Below, piece after piece: positions 49,690-59,056 of a DNA stretch of 64,000 nucleotides; the stretch's first letter is position 1; each line of letters starts with the position of its first letter. Under the pieces are notes generated by a model. That model had not been told where the DNA came from. It ran no database searches and worked only from the letters and a program-made list of their open reading frames with translations. The translations under genes and the position numbers were made by a program. Source of the stretch: Cupriavidus laharis (lineage in GTDB: Bacteria > Pseudomonadota > Gammaproteobacteria > Burkholderiales > Burkholderiaceae); contig NZ_CAJZAI010000009.1 of NCBI RefSeq assembly GCF_914271435.1, positions 173,504 through 237,503 of the forward strand, given 5' to 3'.

Positions 49690-50583
49690 TCACCCTTTTC
49701 TCCCCATCCCTTCCACCACCCGCCGCACCGTCGTCGCAAAGAACCGCACCGGCACCGCGCGCGGCGCCCCTCGCTTCCAGAGCAGGCCCGGCGTGCGCTG
49801 CGGCGTGGGGCTTTCCAGCGGGATGAAGCGCAGGCCCGGATCACCGGACTCCGCGCTTTCGCCGATCACCGCGGCGATATCGGTGCGCCGCACGAGCTCC
49901 AGCATCGGCGCGATCGAATTGAGTTCGGCGATGACCTGCGGCTCGGCCCCGGCAGCCCGGAAGCACTCGTCCAGCAGCTGGCGCGTGGCGAGATAGGCCG
50001 GCAGCAGCACCATGCGCATGCCGTGCAGCTCGACCATGCGCGCGCGCCTGCGCCCGGCCATCGGGTGGCGGTCGTTCACGACCAGCTTCAGCTCCTCGTT
50101 GTACAGCGGCTCGAAGAACAGCGCGTCGGTCTGCGTCGGCCGGTATGACACGCCCAGATCCAGCGTGCCCTCGGCGACGCGCGCCGTGATGTCGGCCGCG
50201 CTGAGTTCTTCGACGATCACCCGGACCGAAGGGTAGCGGCCAAGGAACGACGACACGCACTGCGGTATGAGCTGGATATTGAAGCTCTGCGTCGCGCCGA
50301 CGCGCACTTCGCCGACCAGCGGATCCTGTTCGTCGCGCACGGCATGGATGGCGCGGTCCACCTGGCGCAGTGCCGGGGCGATGTGGAGCAGCAGCGTTTC
50401 GCCGGCTTCCGTCATGGAAACGCGTTTGCCGATGCGGTCGAACAGCGGCTGGCCGAGTTCCTCCTCGAGCTGCCGGATCTGGTGCGAAAGCGTCGATTGC
50501 GTGACATGCACGCGTTCCGCGGCACGCGTGAAATTGAGTGTCTCGGCCAGCGCTTCGAAGTAGCGGAGATGTCGGAGTTCCAT
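49690..50583 (-). CDS. LysR-type transcriptional regulator
   Basis: A 297-residue LysR protein: N-terminal winged HTH (MELRHLRYFEALAETLNFTRAAERVHVTQSTLSHQIRQLE) and a C-terminal effector domain. It is divergent from the citrate-synthase-like gene with a T-N11-A box between them, so it probably activates that operon. ATG codons at 50610 and 50643 would lengthen it; 50583 is preferred since the protein starts at the HTH and the LysR box remains upstream. The inducer is unknown. Confidence 0.88.
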   Translation of the reverse strand: MELRHLRYFEALAETLNFTRAAERVHVTQSTLSHQIRQLEEELGQPLFDRIGKRVSMTEAGETLLLHIAPALRQVDRAIHAVRDEQDPLVGEVRVGATQSFNIQLIPQCVSSFLGRYPSVRVIVEELSAADITARVAEGTLDLGVSYRPTQTDALFFEPLYNEELKLVVNDRHPMAGRRRARMVELHGMRMVLLPAYLATRQLLDECFRAAGAEPQVIAELNSIAPMLELVRRTDIAAVIGESAESGDPGLRFIPLESPTPQRTPGLLWKRGAPRAVPVRFFATTVRRVVEGMGRKG

Positions 50584-50632
50584 GCGGGCGGCTGCGGCCA
50601 GGGCTGTCATCGGGGGGATATCCGCATCATAC

Positions 50633-50647
50633 ATAGATGCCATCGAT
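50633..50647. promoter_or_regulatory. LysR-type operator (T-N11-A dyad)
   Basis: ATAGATG-C-CATCGAT, a 15-bp interrupted dyad with six of seven symmetric positions and the T-N11-A spacing of LysR boxes, in the 145-bp gap between the divergent LysR gene and the lyase gene, about 80 bp from the lyase start. Confidence 0.6.
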
Positions 50648-50728
50648 CATTTGAAGCGAAATTCATCATCACTATCTGTGATTCGATGACCCTAGACTTG
50701 TCCCATATCCAAGGAGACAGGCATCGCC

Positions 50729-51535
50729 ATGAAGATCGGCAAGGAAACCATTCCCCGCACGGGCATCAGCACGTCCAACACCGAGACCATCGTGGTCCGC
50801 GGCGCGGATCTGTGCCAGGAACTGATCGGCAAGCTCAGCTTCACCGAGTACTTCTACTTCCTCGTCACGGGCAAGCGCCCCGACGCCGCGGCGACGAAAG
50901 TGGTGGACGCCACCCTCGTCGCCATCGCCGAACACGGACTGGTGCCCAGCGTGCAGGCGAGCCGCATGACGCTGGCCGCCGCGCCCGATGCGCTGCAGGG
51001 CGCCGTGGCGGCGGGCATTCTCGGTTGCGGCTCGGTGATCCTGGGCGCATCGGAAACCGCCGGCGTGATGCTGAGCGAGGTGCGCGAGCGCATGCAGGGC
51101 GGCGAGACGATCGAGCAGGCGGCGAAGGCTGTCGTCACGGCCTGGCGCGAGGCACGTCGTCCGATTCCAGGCTATGGCCATCCGCTGCACAAGGCGCGCG
51201 ATCCGCGCGTGGCAGCACTTTTCAGCGTGGCGCGGGAAGCGGGTGCCGACACGACCTATATCGAGATCGCCGATGCGGTGGAAGCCGTGATTCCCGGGAT
51301 CGTCGGCAAGAACCTGAGCCTCAACGTGTCGGCCGCGATCCCCGCCGTGCTGCTGGGCGTCGGGTTCCCGCTCAATGCGCTGAAGGGCGTGCCGATCCTG
51401 GCGCGCACCGGCGGGCTGATTGCGCACCTGAGCGAGGAACTGCGCCAGTCGATCGGTTTCGCGCTGTCGTACCAGGCTACGCGGGAAGTTGCCTACACCG
51501 GCGAAGTCCCCGCCGGCTTCGACCCCAACGCCTGA
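50729..51535 (+). CDS. Citrate synthase-family protein (citryl-CoA lyase-like)
   Basis: A 268-residue protein with the citrate-synthase fold, shorter than true citrate synthase (about 430). GYGHPLHKARDPR (residues 148-160) matches the second active-site His loop. The first catalytic His loop (GxxHGGA in citrate synthase) reads GCGSVILGASE, and the Asp loop (NVD) reads NVS, so two of three classical catalytic residues are replaced. Such proteins are often annotated citryl-CoA lyase. AAGGAGA precedes the start. It heads an operon with a CoA-transferase and a Bug receptor, so cleavage of an acyl-CoA to acetyl-CoA plus an oxo acid is inferred. Confidence 0.75.
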   Translation: MKIGKETIPRTGISTSNTETIVVRGADLCQELIGKLSFTEYFYFLVTGKRPDAAATKVVDATLVAIAEHGLVPSVQASRMTLAAAPDALQGAVAAGILGCGSVILGASETAGVMLSEVRERMQGGETIEQAAKAVVTAWREARRPIPGYGHPLHKARDPRVAALFSVAREAGADTTYIEIADAVEAVIPGIVGKNLSLNVSAAIPAVLLGVGFPLNALKGVPILARTGGLIAHLSEELRQSIGFALSYQATREVAYTGEVPAGFDPNA

Positions 51536-51554
51536 CGCGCTGACGGAGCCTGCC

Positions 51555-52727
51555 ATGATCAAAGTCCTGCAAGGCGTGAAGGTGCTCGAACAAGGCACCT
51601 TCATCACCGGGCCGGCAGCGGGCATGCTGCTGGGCGACCTCGGCGCCGATGTCATCAAGATCGAGCAGCCCGGGACCGGCGACCCGTTCCGTGCGTTCAA
51701 GGGCGGCCTCTACAGCCCGCACTTCCAGACCTACAACCGCAACAAGCGCAGCATCACGCTCAATACCCGAAACGCCGACGACCTGGCCGTGTTCGACGAA
51801 CTGGTGCGCGAGGCCGACGTCTATATCCAGAACTTCCGGCCAGGCGCCGCGGAGCGGATGGGGGCAGGGGAAGCGCGCCTGCGCGAGATCAATCCGCGCC
51901 TGATCTATTGCGCCATCAGCGGCTTCGGCGCGACGGGCCCGGCGGCTGCGCGGCCGAGCTACGACACCGTGGCGCAGGCGGCCAGCGGCTTCCTGAACCT
52001 GCTCATCAATCCCGCCAACCCGCGCGTGGTGGGCCCTGCCATCGCCGATGCCATGACGGGCTTCTACGCTGCCTATGGCATTCTCGGCGCGCTCCATGAA
52101 CGCAGCCGCACCGGCGTGGGCCGCAAGGTGGAGGTGTCGATGCTGGAGGCGATGAGCCATTTCAATCTCGATGCCTTTACCCATTACTATTCGGCCGGCG
52201 AGGTCATGGGCCCGTACAGCCGGCCCAGCGTTTCGCAGTCGTACGTGCTGGAATGTGCCGACGGGAAGTGGGTTGCGTTGCACATGTCGTCGCCGGAGAA
52301 ATTCTGGCAGGGGCTGGCCAACGCCATCGAACGGCCGGACCTGTTCAAGGACCCGCGCTTTGCGACGCGCGAGGCGCGCATCGCCAACCAGGAGACGCTG
52401 ATCGACCTGCTCGGCGCCCTGTTCCGCCAGCGCCCGCGTGCCCAATGGTGCGAGCGGCTCGAAGCGGAAGACGTGCCGCACGCGCCGATGTATGACACGA
52501 GCGAAGCGCTGGAAGACCCGCAGGCCAAACATCTGCAGTTGCTGGTCACGGCGCAGCACCCGACGCTCGGCGAATTCCGGACCGTGCGCAGCCCGGTGTC
52601 GTTCGACGGCCAGCGCGCGCTTGATGTCGTGGCGCCGCCGCTGCTGGGCGAACATGACGCGCAGGTTCGCGAAGAAGTCCGCGCCAGGCTGGCGCAAACG
52701 GGAAGTCCGGCTCAGACCGGCTCCTGA
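51555..52727 (+). CDS. CaiB/BaiF family CoA-transferase
   Basis: A 390-residue family III CoA-transferase. GVKVLEQGTFITGPAAGMLLGDLGADVIKIEQP is the N-terminal signature, and the catalytic Asp is expected in GPAIADAMTG near residue 165. It moves CoA between carboxylic acids (for example succinyl-CoA to a dicarboxylate). The start at 51555 (MIKVLQGVKVLE) is 19 bp after the lyase stop. With the lyase it could activate and split a substrate brought in by the Bug-linked carrier. Confidence 0.9.
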   Translation: MIKVLQGVKVLEQGTFITGPAAGMLLGDLGADVIKIEQPGTGDPFRAFKGGLYSPHFQTYNRNKRSITLNTRNADDLAVFDELVREADVYIQNFRPGAAERMGAGEARLREINPRLIYCAISGFGATGPAAARPSYDTVAQAASGFLNLLINPANPRVVGPAIADAMTGFYAAYGILGALHERSRTGVGRKVEVSMLEAMSHFNLDAFTHYYSAGEVMGPYSRPSVSQSYVLECADGKWVALHMSSPEKFWQGLANAIERPDLFKDPRFATREARIANQETLIDLLGALFRQRPRAQWCERLEAEDVPHAPMYDTSEALEDPQAKHLQLLVTAQHPTLGEFRTVRSPVSFDGQRALDVVAPPLLGEHDAQVREEVRARLAQTGSPAQTGS

Positions 52728-52747
52728 CCATCCGCAAAGGAGGAGAC

Positions 52748-53719
52748 ATGAAGACAATGATGGCGGCCACGGCCGCAATGGTGGCCCTCACGCTCACGGC
52801 CGGCCCGGTCCGCGCCGATGACTATCCTTCCAGGCCGGTGCGGCTGGTCGTGCCATTTGGCGGCGGCACGTCCACGGACATCACCGCGCGCATCATCGGC
52901 GACGCCATGAGCAAGAAGCTTGGCCAGCCGATCGTGGTCGAGAACCGTGCCGGCGCCGGCGGGTCGATCGGCACCGATTACGTCGCCAAGTCGAAGGCGG
53001 ATGGCTACACGCTGACAATGGGTACCGTCGGCACGCTGGCCATCAACAAGGCGCTCTACCGCAAGCTGCCCTATGACCCGGGCAAGGACTTCTCGTACCT
53101 CGGCATCCCCGGCTATACGCCAACCTTGCTCGTGGTGCGCGAGGATGCGCCCTACAAGACGCTGGCCGACCTGATCGCTTATGCCAAAGCGCATCCGGAC
53201 AAGCTGTCGTTCGGCTCGGCCGGCAATGGCACGTCCGGCCACCTGGCCGGCGAACTGCTCAAGTCGATGGCGGGTGTCAGCATGACGCACGTGCCGTTCA
53301 AGGAGGGCGGGCAGGCGCTGACTGCGGTGCTGGGCGGGCAGGTGGACTTCATGTTCTACCACCCCGTGGCCGTGCTGCCATACCTGAAGGGCCACAAGCT
53401 GCGCGCGCTCGCGGCCAGCAGCCAGCGCCGTTCGGTGGCGGCGCCGGACGTGCCGACCGTCGCGGAGTCCGGCTATCCGGGGTTCGACCTGACAGCGTGG
53501 TTCATGCTGGCCGGCCCGGCGGGCCTGGAGGCCTCGGCGCGGACCCGGTTGGTGCAGACGATGCAGGCGGTACTGCAGGACCCGGCCGTGCAGAAGCAAC
53601 TGGCGGCGCAAGGGCTTGAGGCGGCTGCAATGGAAACCTCGCAACTTCCTGCCTTCGTGAATGGCGAGATGCTGAAATGGACTGCGGTCGTGAAGCAGTC
53701 GAATGCGCAGATAGACTGA
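52748..53719 (+). CDS. Bug family tripartite tricarboxylate transporter receptor
   Basis: A 323-residue periplasmic solute receptor. Signal peptide MKTMMAATAAMVALTLTAGPVRA (cleavage near 23), then YPSRPVRLVVPFGGGTSTDITARI, the Bug signature. Bug proteins bind carboxylates or other small acids for TctAB-type permeases. No tctA or tctB gene is in the window, so it is an orphan receptor. It is the third gene of the LysR-linked operon (20 bp after the CoA-transferase). Confidence 0.93.
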   Translation: MKTMMAATAAMVALTLTAGPVRADDYPSRPVRLVVPFGGGTSTDITARIIGDAMSKKLGQPIVVENRAGAGGSIGTDYVAKSKADGYTLTMGTVGTLAINKALYRKLPYDPGKDFSYLGIPGYTPTLLVVREDAPYKTLADLIAYAKAHPDKLSFGSAGNGTSGHLAGELLKSMAGVSMTHVPFKEGGQALTAVLGGQVDFMFYHPVAVLPYLKGHKLRALAASSQRRSVAAPDVPTVAESGYPGFDLTAWFMLAGPAGLEASARTRLVQTMQAVLQDPAVQKQLAAQGLEAAAMETSQLPAFVNGEMLKWTAVVKQSNAQID

Positions 53720-53776
53720 CTCCACTCGCCATTCGCCCATGCCGGCTTCGTGCCGCGGTGGGCATGCCGAACACTT

Positions 53777-53814
53777 CGGCCGCACTCTTCCCGGAGTGCG
53801 GCCGTTTGCTTTTC
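53777..53814 (+). terminator. Intrinsic terminator after the first catabolic operon
   Basis: Stem CGGCCGCACTC / GAGTGCGGCCG with a TTCCCG loop followed by TTTGCTTTT, 58 bp after the Bug stop. Confidence 0.92.
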
Positions 53815-53928
53815 CCCGTCCGGATAAGATGTGACTTGCCGGTTGCGTTGGCGAATCGGCGCCTGATTGCCTGATACGCCAAGCGATGTACTCCGGACAT
53901 TGCCAGTCTTTCGCCCGTCGTCTCGTAA

Positions 53929-53961
53929 TTATTTGACAGTATATCAAATAACAACTAGATT
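53929..53961 (+). promoter_or_regulatory. Sigma-70 promoter with overlapping palindromic operator (probable TetR site)
   Basis: TTGACA (53933-53938), a 17-nt spacer and TAGATT (53956-53961) form a strong promoter. A perfect palindrome TTATTTGA-N7-TCAAATAA (53929-53951) overlaps the -35 and spacer, the place for a repressor. The same palindrome occurs at 62634-62656. Confidence 0.82.
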
Positions 53962-53993
53962 ATTGAGACGGTCCCAATTACGAAGGAGACAGT

Positions 53994-55247
53994 GTGACTG
54001 AACAAGACAAGCCGCAGGTGACGGCAGGGATGCGAGGCGCGTCATGGGACGCCCACCTGATGGATCGTCCATATCAAATGGTGCCCTATGCGCTCGGCAC
54101 TGCCGATGGTCAACGCACGATCGGCTTCCTGTTCACCATGACCGGCAAGGAAAAGACCGTCGTCACGCTGATGCATCCGCGCGAAATGGCGATCACGCAT
54201 TACCTCGTGCCATTCGTGCTCGATGCCGGTTGTGCGTGCTGGGTACAGGGCCCGCGTTCGATCGGCAATGACCTGCGCCTCGAGCATGAGATCGCGCTGT
54301 TCGACGTGGCGGCCGGCATGACGCATCTGCGTGATCTCGGCTACGAGAAGATCGTGATGCTCGGCAACTCCGGCGGTGCTGGCCTCTACACGTTCTACAA
54401 CCAGCAGGCGCTGACGCTGCGCGAGATGCGCATTGCCCGCACGCCCGGAGGCCGTCCCACGAATCTGGGCGAGTTGCATATGCCGGAGGTCGACGGCTTT
54501 ATCCTTGTGTCGCCGCATCCGGGGCAGGGCAAGCTGCTCATGAGCGGCGTCGATCCATCGGTCATCGATGAAGACGATCCGATGCAGACGGATCCGGCGC
54601 TCGATCCATTCTCGAAGGCGAATGGTTTCGATGCCGAGACCGGAAAGGGTCATTACACGCCCGACTTCATCGCACGCTACCGCGAAGCGCAAACGGCACG
54701 CGTGGCACGCATCGACGCGCGTGCCAGGGCGATGCTGCGCGCCAAGCAGGAGGCCCGCACCAGGCTGAAGGCCGCCACCGCGACGGAAGCCGATCGCCGC
54801 ACCGCCGCGCATGCACCGATCTTCCAGGTCTGGCGCACCGACGCCGACCTGCGCTCCTGGGATATCACGCTCGATCCGTCGGACCGCAAGACGGGGTCGC
54901 TGTGGGGCAAGGACCCGTTCACGTCGAACTGGGGCAGCGTAGGGTTTGGCCGCACGGTGACGCCGGAGTCGTGGCTCTCGACGTGGTCGGGGCTGTCTTC
55001 GAATGCGGCGCTCGACAAGACGCTCGGTGCGCAGCACCAGCCGACCCTGCTGATCGAATACACGGGCGACCAGTGCACGTTTCCCGCGGACATCCGCGAG
55101 ATCTACGACCAGATCCCGGCGCCGGACAAGCGCCACATCCGCGTGCGCGGCAACCACCACGGCATGGCCCTCAGCCGTGAGGAAGAACCTGGGCAGCGCA
55201 TCGCGGGCCGCCATATCGTCGACTGGCTGCGCGAGACGATGGCCTGA
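53994..55247 (+). CDS. Alpha/beta-hydrolase (esterase-like)
   Basis: A 417-residue alpha/beta-hydrolase-fold protein. The nucleophile elbow is GNSGGAG with Ser near residue 126; the acid is probably the Asp of YTGDQCTFP near 358 and the base a His in NHHGMAL near 387. The middle insertion (about 200-290) is Arg/Ala-rich and helical. The start is GTG at 53994, backed by AAGGAG. It is the first gene of the TetR-linked operon, so it may release the acid from an ester or amide, but the substrate is unknown. Confidence 0.82.
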   Translation: MTEQDKPQVTAGMRGASWDAHLMDRPYQMVPYALGTADGQRTIGFLFTMTGKEKTVVTLMHPREMAITHYLVPFVLDAGCACWVQGPRSIGNDLRLEHEIALFDVAAGMTHLRDLGYEKIVMLGNSGGAGLYTFYNQQALTLREMRIARTPGGRPTNLGELHMPEVDGFILVSPHPGQGKLLMSGVDPSVIDEDDPMQTDPALDPFSKANGFDAETGKGHYTPDFIARYREAQTARVARIDARARAMLRAKQEARTRLKAATATEADRRTAAHAPIFQVWRTDADLRSWDITLDPSDRKTGSLWGKDPFTSNWGSVGFGRTVTPESWLSTWSGLSSNAALDKTLGAQHQPTLLIEYTGDQCTFPADIREIYDQIPAPDKRHIRVRGNHHGMALSREEEPGQRIAGRHIVDWLRETMA

Positions 55248-55291
55248 GCCGGCATTGCCCGACATACACGTAAAAAACGACAGAGGTAGAC

Positions 55292-56998
55292 ATGCTGCAA
55301 CCCACCCACGTGCGCCCGTCAGTATTGCTGGACGGCGTGCGCTATCCCGACGAAGACCGCCTGCGACAGTATGTGGCGGACGGCTACCTGACCGGCGAAA
55401 CGCTGGCCGGCGCGTTCCGGCAGTCGTTCCGCGACCACAAGGACCGGCTCGCGCTGGTCGGCCCGGAAGGCGAGTTCACATACCAGGCGCTCGACGAGCA
55501 GACCGACCGGCTCGGCGCCGCGCTGCTGGCATTGGGACTCAAGCCGCTTGACCGCGCCGTGTTCCAGTGCGGCAACTGCAACGAGCTGCTGCTGGCATTC
55601 TTCGGCTGCCTGAAGGCCGGCGTTATCCCGCTGTGTTCGCTGCAGGCATTCCGCAAGCTCGAGATCAGCTATCTGGGAAAGCTGTGCGCGGCGCGGCTGC
55701 ACCTCGTGCAGGGCGACGACCCGAAGTTCGACGACGTAGCCTTCGCCGAGGAAATGCAGGGCGAGGTGCCAAGCCTTGCCTTCATCCTGCAGGCGCGCGG
55801 GACACGCCGAGGCAGTGCCGTGCTGCTGGCCGACCTGGTCCGTGATATGCCGCTGGAGCGCGCACAGCAGATCCTTGCCGGCGTCACGCACGAGCCGTTC
55901 CAGGCGGCGGTGTTCCAGTTGTCGGGCGGCACCACGGGCGTGCCGAAAATCATCCCGCGCTTCCAGAACGAGTACCTGTACAACATGCGTGCGGTGGCGG
56001 CGTGGAACCGCTACACCGCGGAGGATGTGCTGTTCTTCCCCACGCCGTACATGCACAACCTCAACATGGGCTGCTTCTTCGGGCCGCTCCTGCTGAGCGG
56101 TGCCAGGGTGACGGTCGCGCCCGACATCTCGGAGCATACGCTGCAGGCGCTCGTTCGCGACTACGAACCGACGTGGTTCGGCGTGGCCGGGCCGATCCTG
56201 AATCGCATCGCACCGGAACTGCTGCGATCGGCGCCGGCCGACAAGGCGCGCCGCAATTTCATCGCGCCGAAGAACGCCGCCAACCTGACGCGCCTGACGG
56301 GCTCCCCGACGCACCATATCTTCGGCATGACCGAGGGCGTGATCATGTTCACGCGCCCGGAAGACCCGCCGGAGATCCGCGAGCAGTCGATCGGACGTCC
56401 CGTATCGGCTGCCGACGAAGTGCGCATCGTCCATCCGGGCACCGAGGAAGTTGTCGCCGACGGCGAGGTTGGCGAGGCGCTGTTCCGTGGTCCGTACACG
56501 ATCCGCGGCTACTACAAGTCCGAGAACGAAGACACGACGCGCTTCACCGCCGATGGCTTCTACCGCTCGGGCGACCTGATGTCGTCGAGCGTGGTCGATG
56601 GCAAGCGCTACTACTTCTTCCGCGGCCGCATCAAGGACGTGGTCGACCGTGGCGGCGAAAAGATCAATGCCGAGGAACTCGAGAACGTCATCAACGGGCA
56701 TCCCTCGGTCCTCGCCTCGGCAGTGGTCGGCATGCCCGACAAGGTCTATGGCGAGCGCGTCTGCGCATTCGTGCTGCTGAAGCCCGCCGCGGCGGCGGCC
56801 GGCCTGACGCTGCCGGCCTTGACGCAGTTCCTCCAGGAAGCCGGGCTGGCCAAGTTCAAGTGGCCGGAGCGCCTGGAGCTGATTCCCGAATTCCCGCTGA
56901 CCGCATCCGGGAAGCTCAGCAAGGTGCTGCTGCGCGACCGCATCGTGCAGCTGCTGCAGGCGGAGACCGAGAAAGACGCCGTTCAGCAAAACCAGTGA
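55292..56998 (+). CDS. Aryl-acid AMP-ligase/aryl-CoA ligase (DhbE/EntE-like)
   Basis: A 568-residue ANL-superfamily adenylating enzyme. The P-loop SGGTTGVPK is near residue 211. The aryl-acid pocket motif PYMHNLNMG (about 252-260) has the His-Asn pair seen in 2,3-dihydroxybenzoate/salicylate activating enzymes. FGMTEG, the YRSGDL hinge region and the C-terminal Lys in TASGKLSK are intact. No carrier-protein gene is near, so CoA is the likely acceptor (inference). It is 44 bp after the hydrolase. Confidence 0.85.
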   Translation: MLQPTHVRPSVLLDGVRYPDEDRLRQYVADGYLTGETLAGAFRQSFRDHKDRLALVGPEGEFTYQALDEQTDRLGAALLALGLKPLDRAVFQCGNCNELLLAFFGCLKAGVIPLCSLQAFRKLEISYLGKLCAARLHLVQGDDPKFDDVAFAEEMQGEVPSLAFILQARGTRRGSAVLLADLVRDMPLERAQQILAGVTHEPFQAAVFQLSGGTTGVPKIIPRFQNEYLYNMRAVAAWNRYTAEDVLFFPTPYMHNLNMGCFFGPLLLSGARVTVAPDISEHTLQALVRDYEPTWFGVAGPILNRIAPELLRSAPADKARRNFIAPKNAANLTRLTGSPTHHIFGMTEGVIMFTRPEDPPEIREQSIGRPVSAADEVRIVHPGTEEVVADGEVGEALFRGPYTIRGYYKSENEDTTRFTADGFYRSGDLMSSSVVDGKRYYFFRGRIKDVVDRGGEKINAEELENVINGHPSVLASAVVGMPDKVYGERVCAFVLLKPAAAAAGLTLPALTQFLQEAGLAKFKWPERLELIPEFPLTASGKLSKVLLRDRIVQLLQAETEKDAVQQNQ

Positions 56999-57011
56999 AC
57001 AAGGAAGAGAC

Positions 57012-57899
57012 ATGACCCGATCCACGCAAGCCGCCGTTCCCGCAGTTGCCCTGCACGGCGTCCACCACACTGCACGGCCCACCTGGAAGCTGGCCGAGAC
57101 CGTGCATTTCTACCGCGACCTGCTCGGCCTGCCGCTGGTCCACGCGATCTCGGCCAAGGGCTGGGGCCCGGACAACCACGCCGACTTCCTGCACTTCTTC
57201 TTCGACAGCGGCAACGGCAGCACCATCGCGTTCTTCTACTACATCGGCACCGAACGCCCGGACTGGCTCGCCGTGCGCGAGCACTACCAGGACCGCGCCA
57301 CGCATACGGCATGGCGCGTGCGTGACGAAGCCGAGCTGCTGCAGTGGCGCCAGCGCGTGGAAGCCGTGGGCATTCCGCTGCGCTACCAGATCCGCCACGA
57401 AGTGATCGAGTCGATCTACTTCAACGACCCGAACGGCTACCCGATCGAGATCACCTGGCAGGTGCGCCCGTTCAGCAATGCCGACAAGCGCGATGCCGCG
57501 CTCACCATCGACGCGGCCATCGAACTCGAGCGCGCCCGCGATGATGGCGGGGCGTTCGCTTCGATCGAGCCGGTCTGGCAGCGCAAGGCGGGGAACATCG
57601 AGAGCACCGGCGCCGGCACCGGAACCGACAAGGACAAGGACAAGGCATCGGTCTATGTGCTCGACGTGCCCGAGTTCGCACCGCTGATCGACGTCGCACG
57701 CAAGACTGACGGTTACCGTACCACGGTGCTCGGCAACGGCTATGTGCGCATCGACGGCAACCCGACGCTGCAGTTCCGCCGCAAGGAGCTCGGCTTCAAG
57801 CCCGCCGTGTGGTACGGCGCGCTGACCGGTGGGCTCGCGGGCCAGATCCGCCAGTTCGACATGGACGCGCTGGTGATTGCTCCGGGGGGCGCGCAATGA
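57012..57899 (+). CDS. VOC family protein (extradiol dioxygenase/glyoxalase fold)
   Basis: A 295-residue vicinal-oxygen-chelate protein. A probable metal triad is His18 or His19 (LHGVHHTARP), His98 (RATHTAWRV) and Glu146 (YPIEITWQV), the His-His-Glu set of type I extradiol dioxygenases and some glyoxalases. The C-terminal 150 residues include a charged linker (TGTDKDKDKAS) and a second, degenerate module. In context it is the best candidate for ring cleavage. Its stop overlaps the start of the FAD monooxygenase (ATGA). Confidence 0.8.
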   Translation: MTRSTQAAVPAVALHGVHHTARPTWKLAETVHFYRDLLGLPLVHAISAKGWGPDNHADFLHFFFDSGNGSTIAFFYYIGTERPDWLAVREHYQDRATHTAWRVRDEAELLQWRQRVEAVGIPLRYQIRHEVIESIYFNDPNGYPIEITWQVRPFSNADKRDAALTIDAAIELERARDDGGAFASIEPVWQRKAGNIESTGAGTGTDKDKDKASVYVLDVPEFAPLIDVARKTDGYRTTVLGNGYVRIDGNPTLQFRRKELGFKPAVWYGALTGGLAGQIRQFDMDALVIAPGGAQ

Positions 57900-59056
57900 A
57901 GGTGACCATCATCGGTGGCGGGCCGTCCGGGCTGTTCCTGGCGATCCTGCTGAAGGAGCGCATGGCGGATGTCGATATCGACGTCTTCGAGCAGAACCCC
58001 GAGAACGCCACGTTCGGCTTCGGCGTGGTGCTGGCCGACACCGGCCTGGCGAACCTGCGATCGGCATCGCCGACCGTGGTGGACCGGCTGGCCCACGCCA
58101 TGCGCTTCAACGACCAGCATTCGATCGTGTGCCATGAGCACCCGATCATCATGAAGAAGCCGGGTGCCGGCGGAGGCGCGATCCCGCGCATCAGCCTGTT
58201 GTCGGTGCTGCAGCAGCGTGCGCACGAGCTCGGCGTGCGCGTAACCTACAACAAGCGCATTGCCGACTTCGACACGATCGACGCCGACCTGATCGTCGGT
58301 GCCGACGGCATCAACTCCCAATTGCGCGCGGCCAACGAAGCCGGCTTCGGCACCACGCGCCGCATGCTGAGCAACCACTTCGCGTGGTTCGGCGTGGAGA
58401 AGCCGTTCCCGAGTCCCGCGCTGGTGTTCCGGAAGTACGAGGGCGGCTACTTCATCGCCCACTACTACCCGTACTCCGATTCGATGAGCACGTTCGTCGC
58501 CGAATGCGACCACCAGACCTGGCTGGACTTCGGCATGGAGGACATGAGCGCGGAAGCGCGGCAGGCGCTGTTCGAGCGTGTGTTCGCGCCGGAGCTGGAC
58601 GGCTGCGGGCTGGTGTCGAACAACTCGGTGTGGCGCCAGTTCCCGGTCATCCTCAATGCGAACTGGCATGTCGGCCGCCAGGTGCTGATCGGCGATGCGC
58701 TGACGAGCGCGCACTTCTCGATCGGATCGGGCACGCGCATCGCCATGGAAGACGCGATGGCGCTGGCCGATGCGATCGTCGCGCATCCCGGCGATGTCCC
58801 GGCCGCGCTGCTGCAATACGATGCCGTGCGCAAGCCCGAGAAGGCCAAGCTGATCAGTGCATCGGAGGCTTCGTACAACTGGTACGAGAACATCCGCGAG
58901 TGGATGGAACTGCCTACGCCGCACGAGTTCGTCTTCCGCTTCATGACGCGCACGGGCCGCGTGGACGCCGAACGCCTGCGCGCACAGTTTCCGGCGCTGA
59001 TGGCGGAACTTGCCGCGGGTGGCGTGTCCGGCGGCGCGGCCGTGGGGCAGCCATGA
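57896..59056 (+). CDS. FAD-dependent aromatic monooxygenase
   Basis: A 386-residue group A flavin monooxygenase. GxGxxG is at residues 7-12 (IIGGGPSG), the DG motif in LIVGADGINSQLR and the GD motif in VLIGDALTSAHFSIGSG. The sequence around the N-terminus (FEQNPENATFGFGVVLAD) resembles the flavin domain of aryl-CoA hydroxylases such as salicylyl-CoA 5-hydroxylase and 2-aminobenzoyl-CoA monooxygenase, from memory. It sits between a ligase and a thioesterase, which fits hydroxylation at the CoA-thioester level. Confidence 0.85.
   Translation: MKVTIIGGGPSGLFLAILLKERMADVDIDVFEQNPENATFGFGVVLADTGLANLRSASPTVVDRLAHAMRFNDQHSIVCHEHPIIMKKPGAGGGAIPRISLLSVLQQRAHELGVRVTYNKRIADFDTIDADLIVGADGINSQLRAANEAGFGTTRRMLSNHFAWFGVEKPFPSPALVFRKYEGGYFIAHYYPYSDSMSTFVAECDHQTWLDFGMEDMSAEARQALFERVFAPELDGCGLVSNNSVWRQFPVILNANWHVGRQVLIGDALTSAHFSIGSGTRIAMEDAMALADAIVAHPGDVPAALLQYDAVRKPEKAKLISASEASYNWYENIREWMELPTPHEFVFRFMTRTGRVDAERLRAQFPALMAELAAGGVSGGAAVGQP

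Noticed and set aside
50647..50654. TCATTTGA near the LysR gene, close to the TTATTTGA half-site
   Set aside because: No matching second arm at the N7 spacing; only a half-site.
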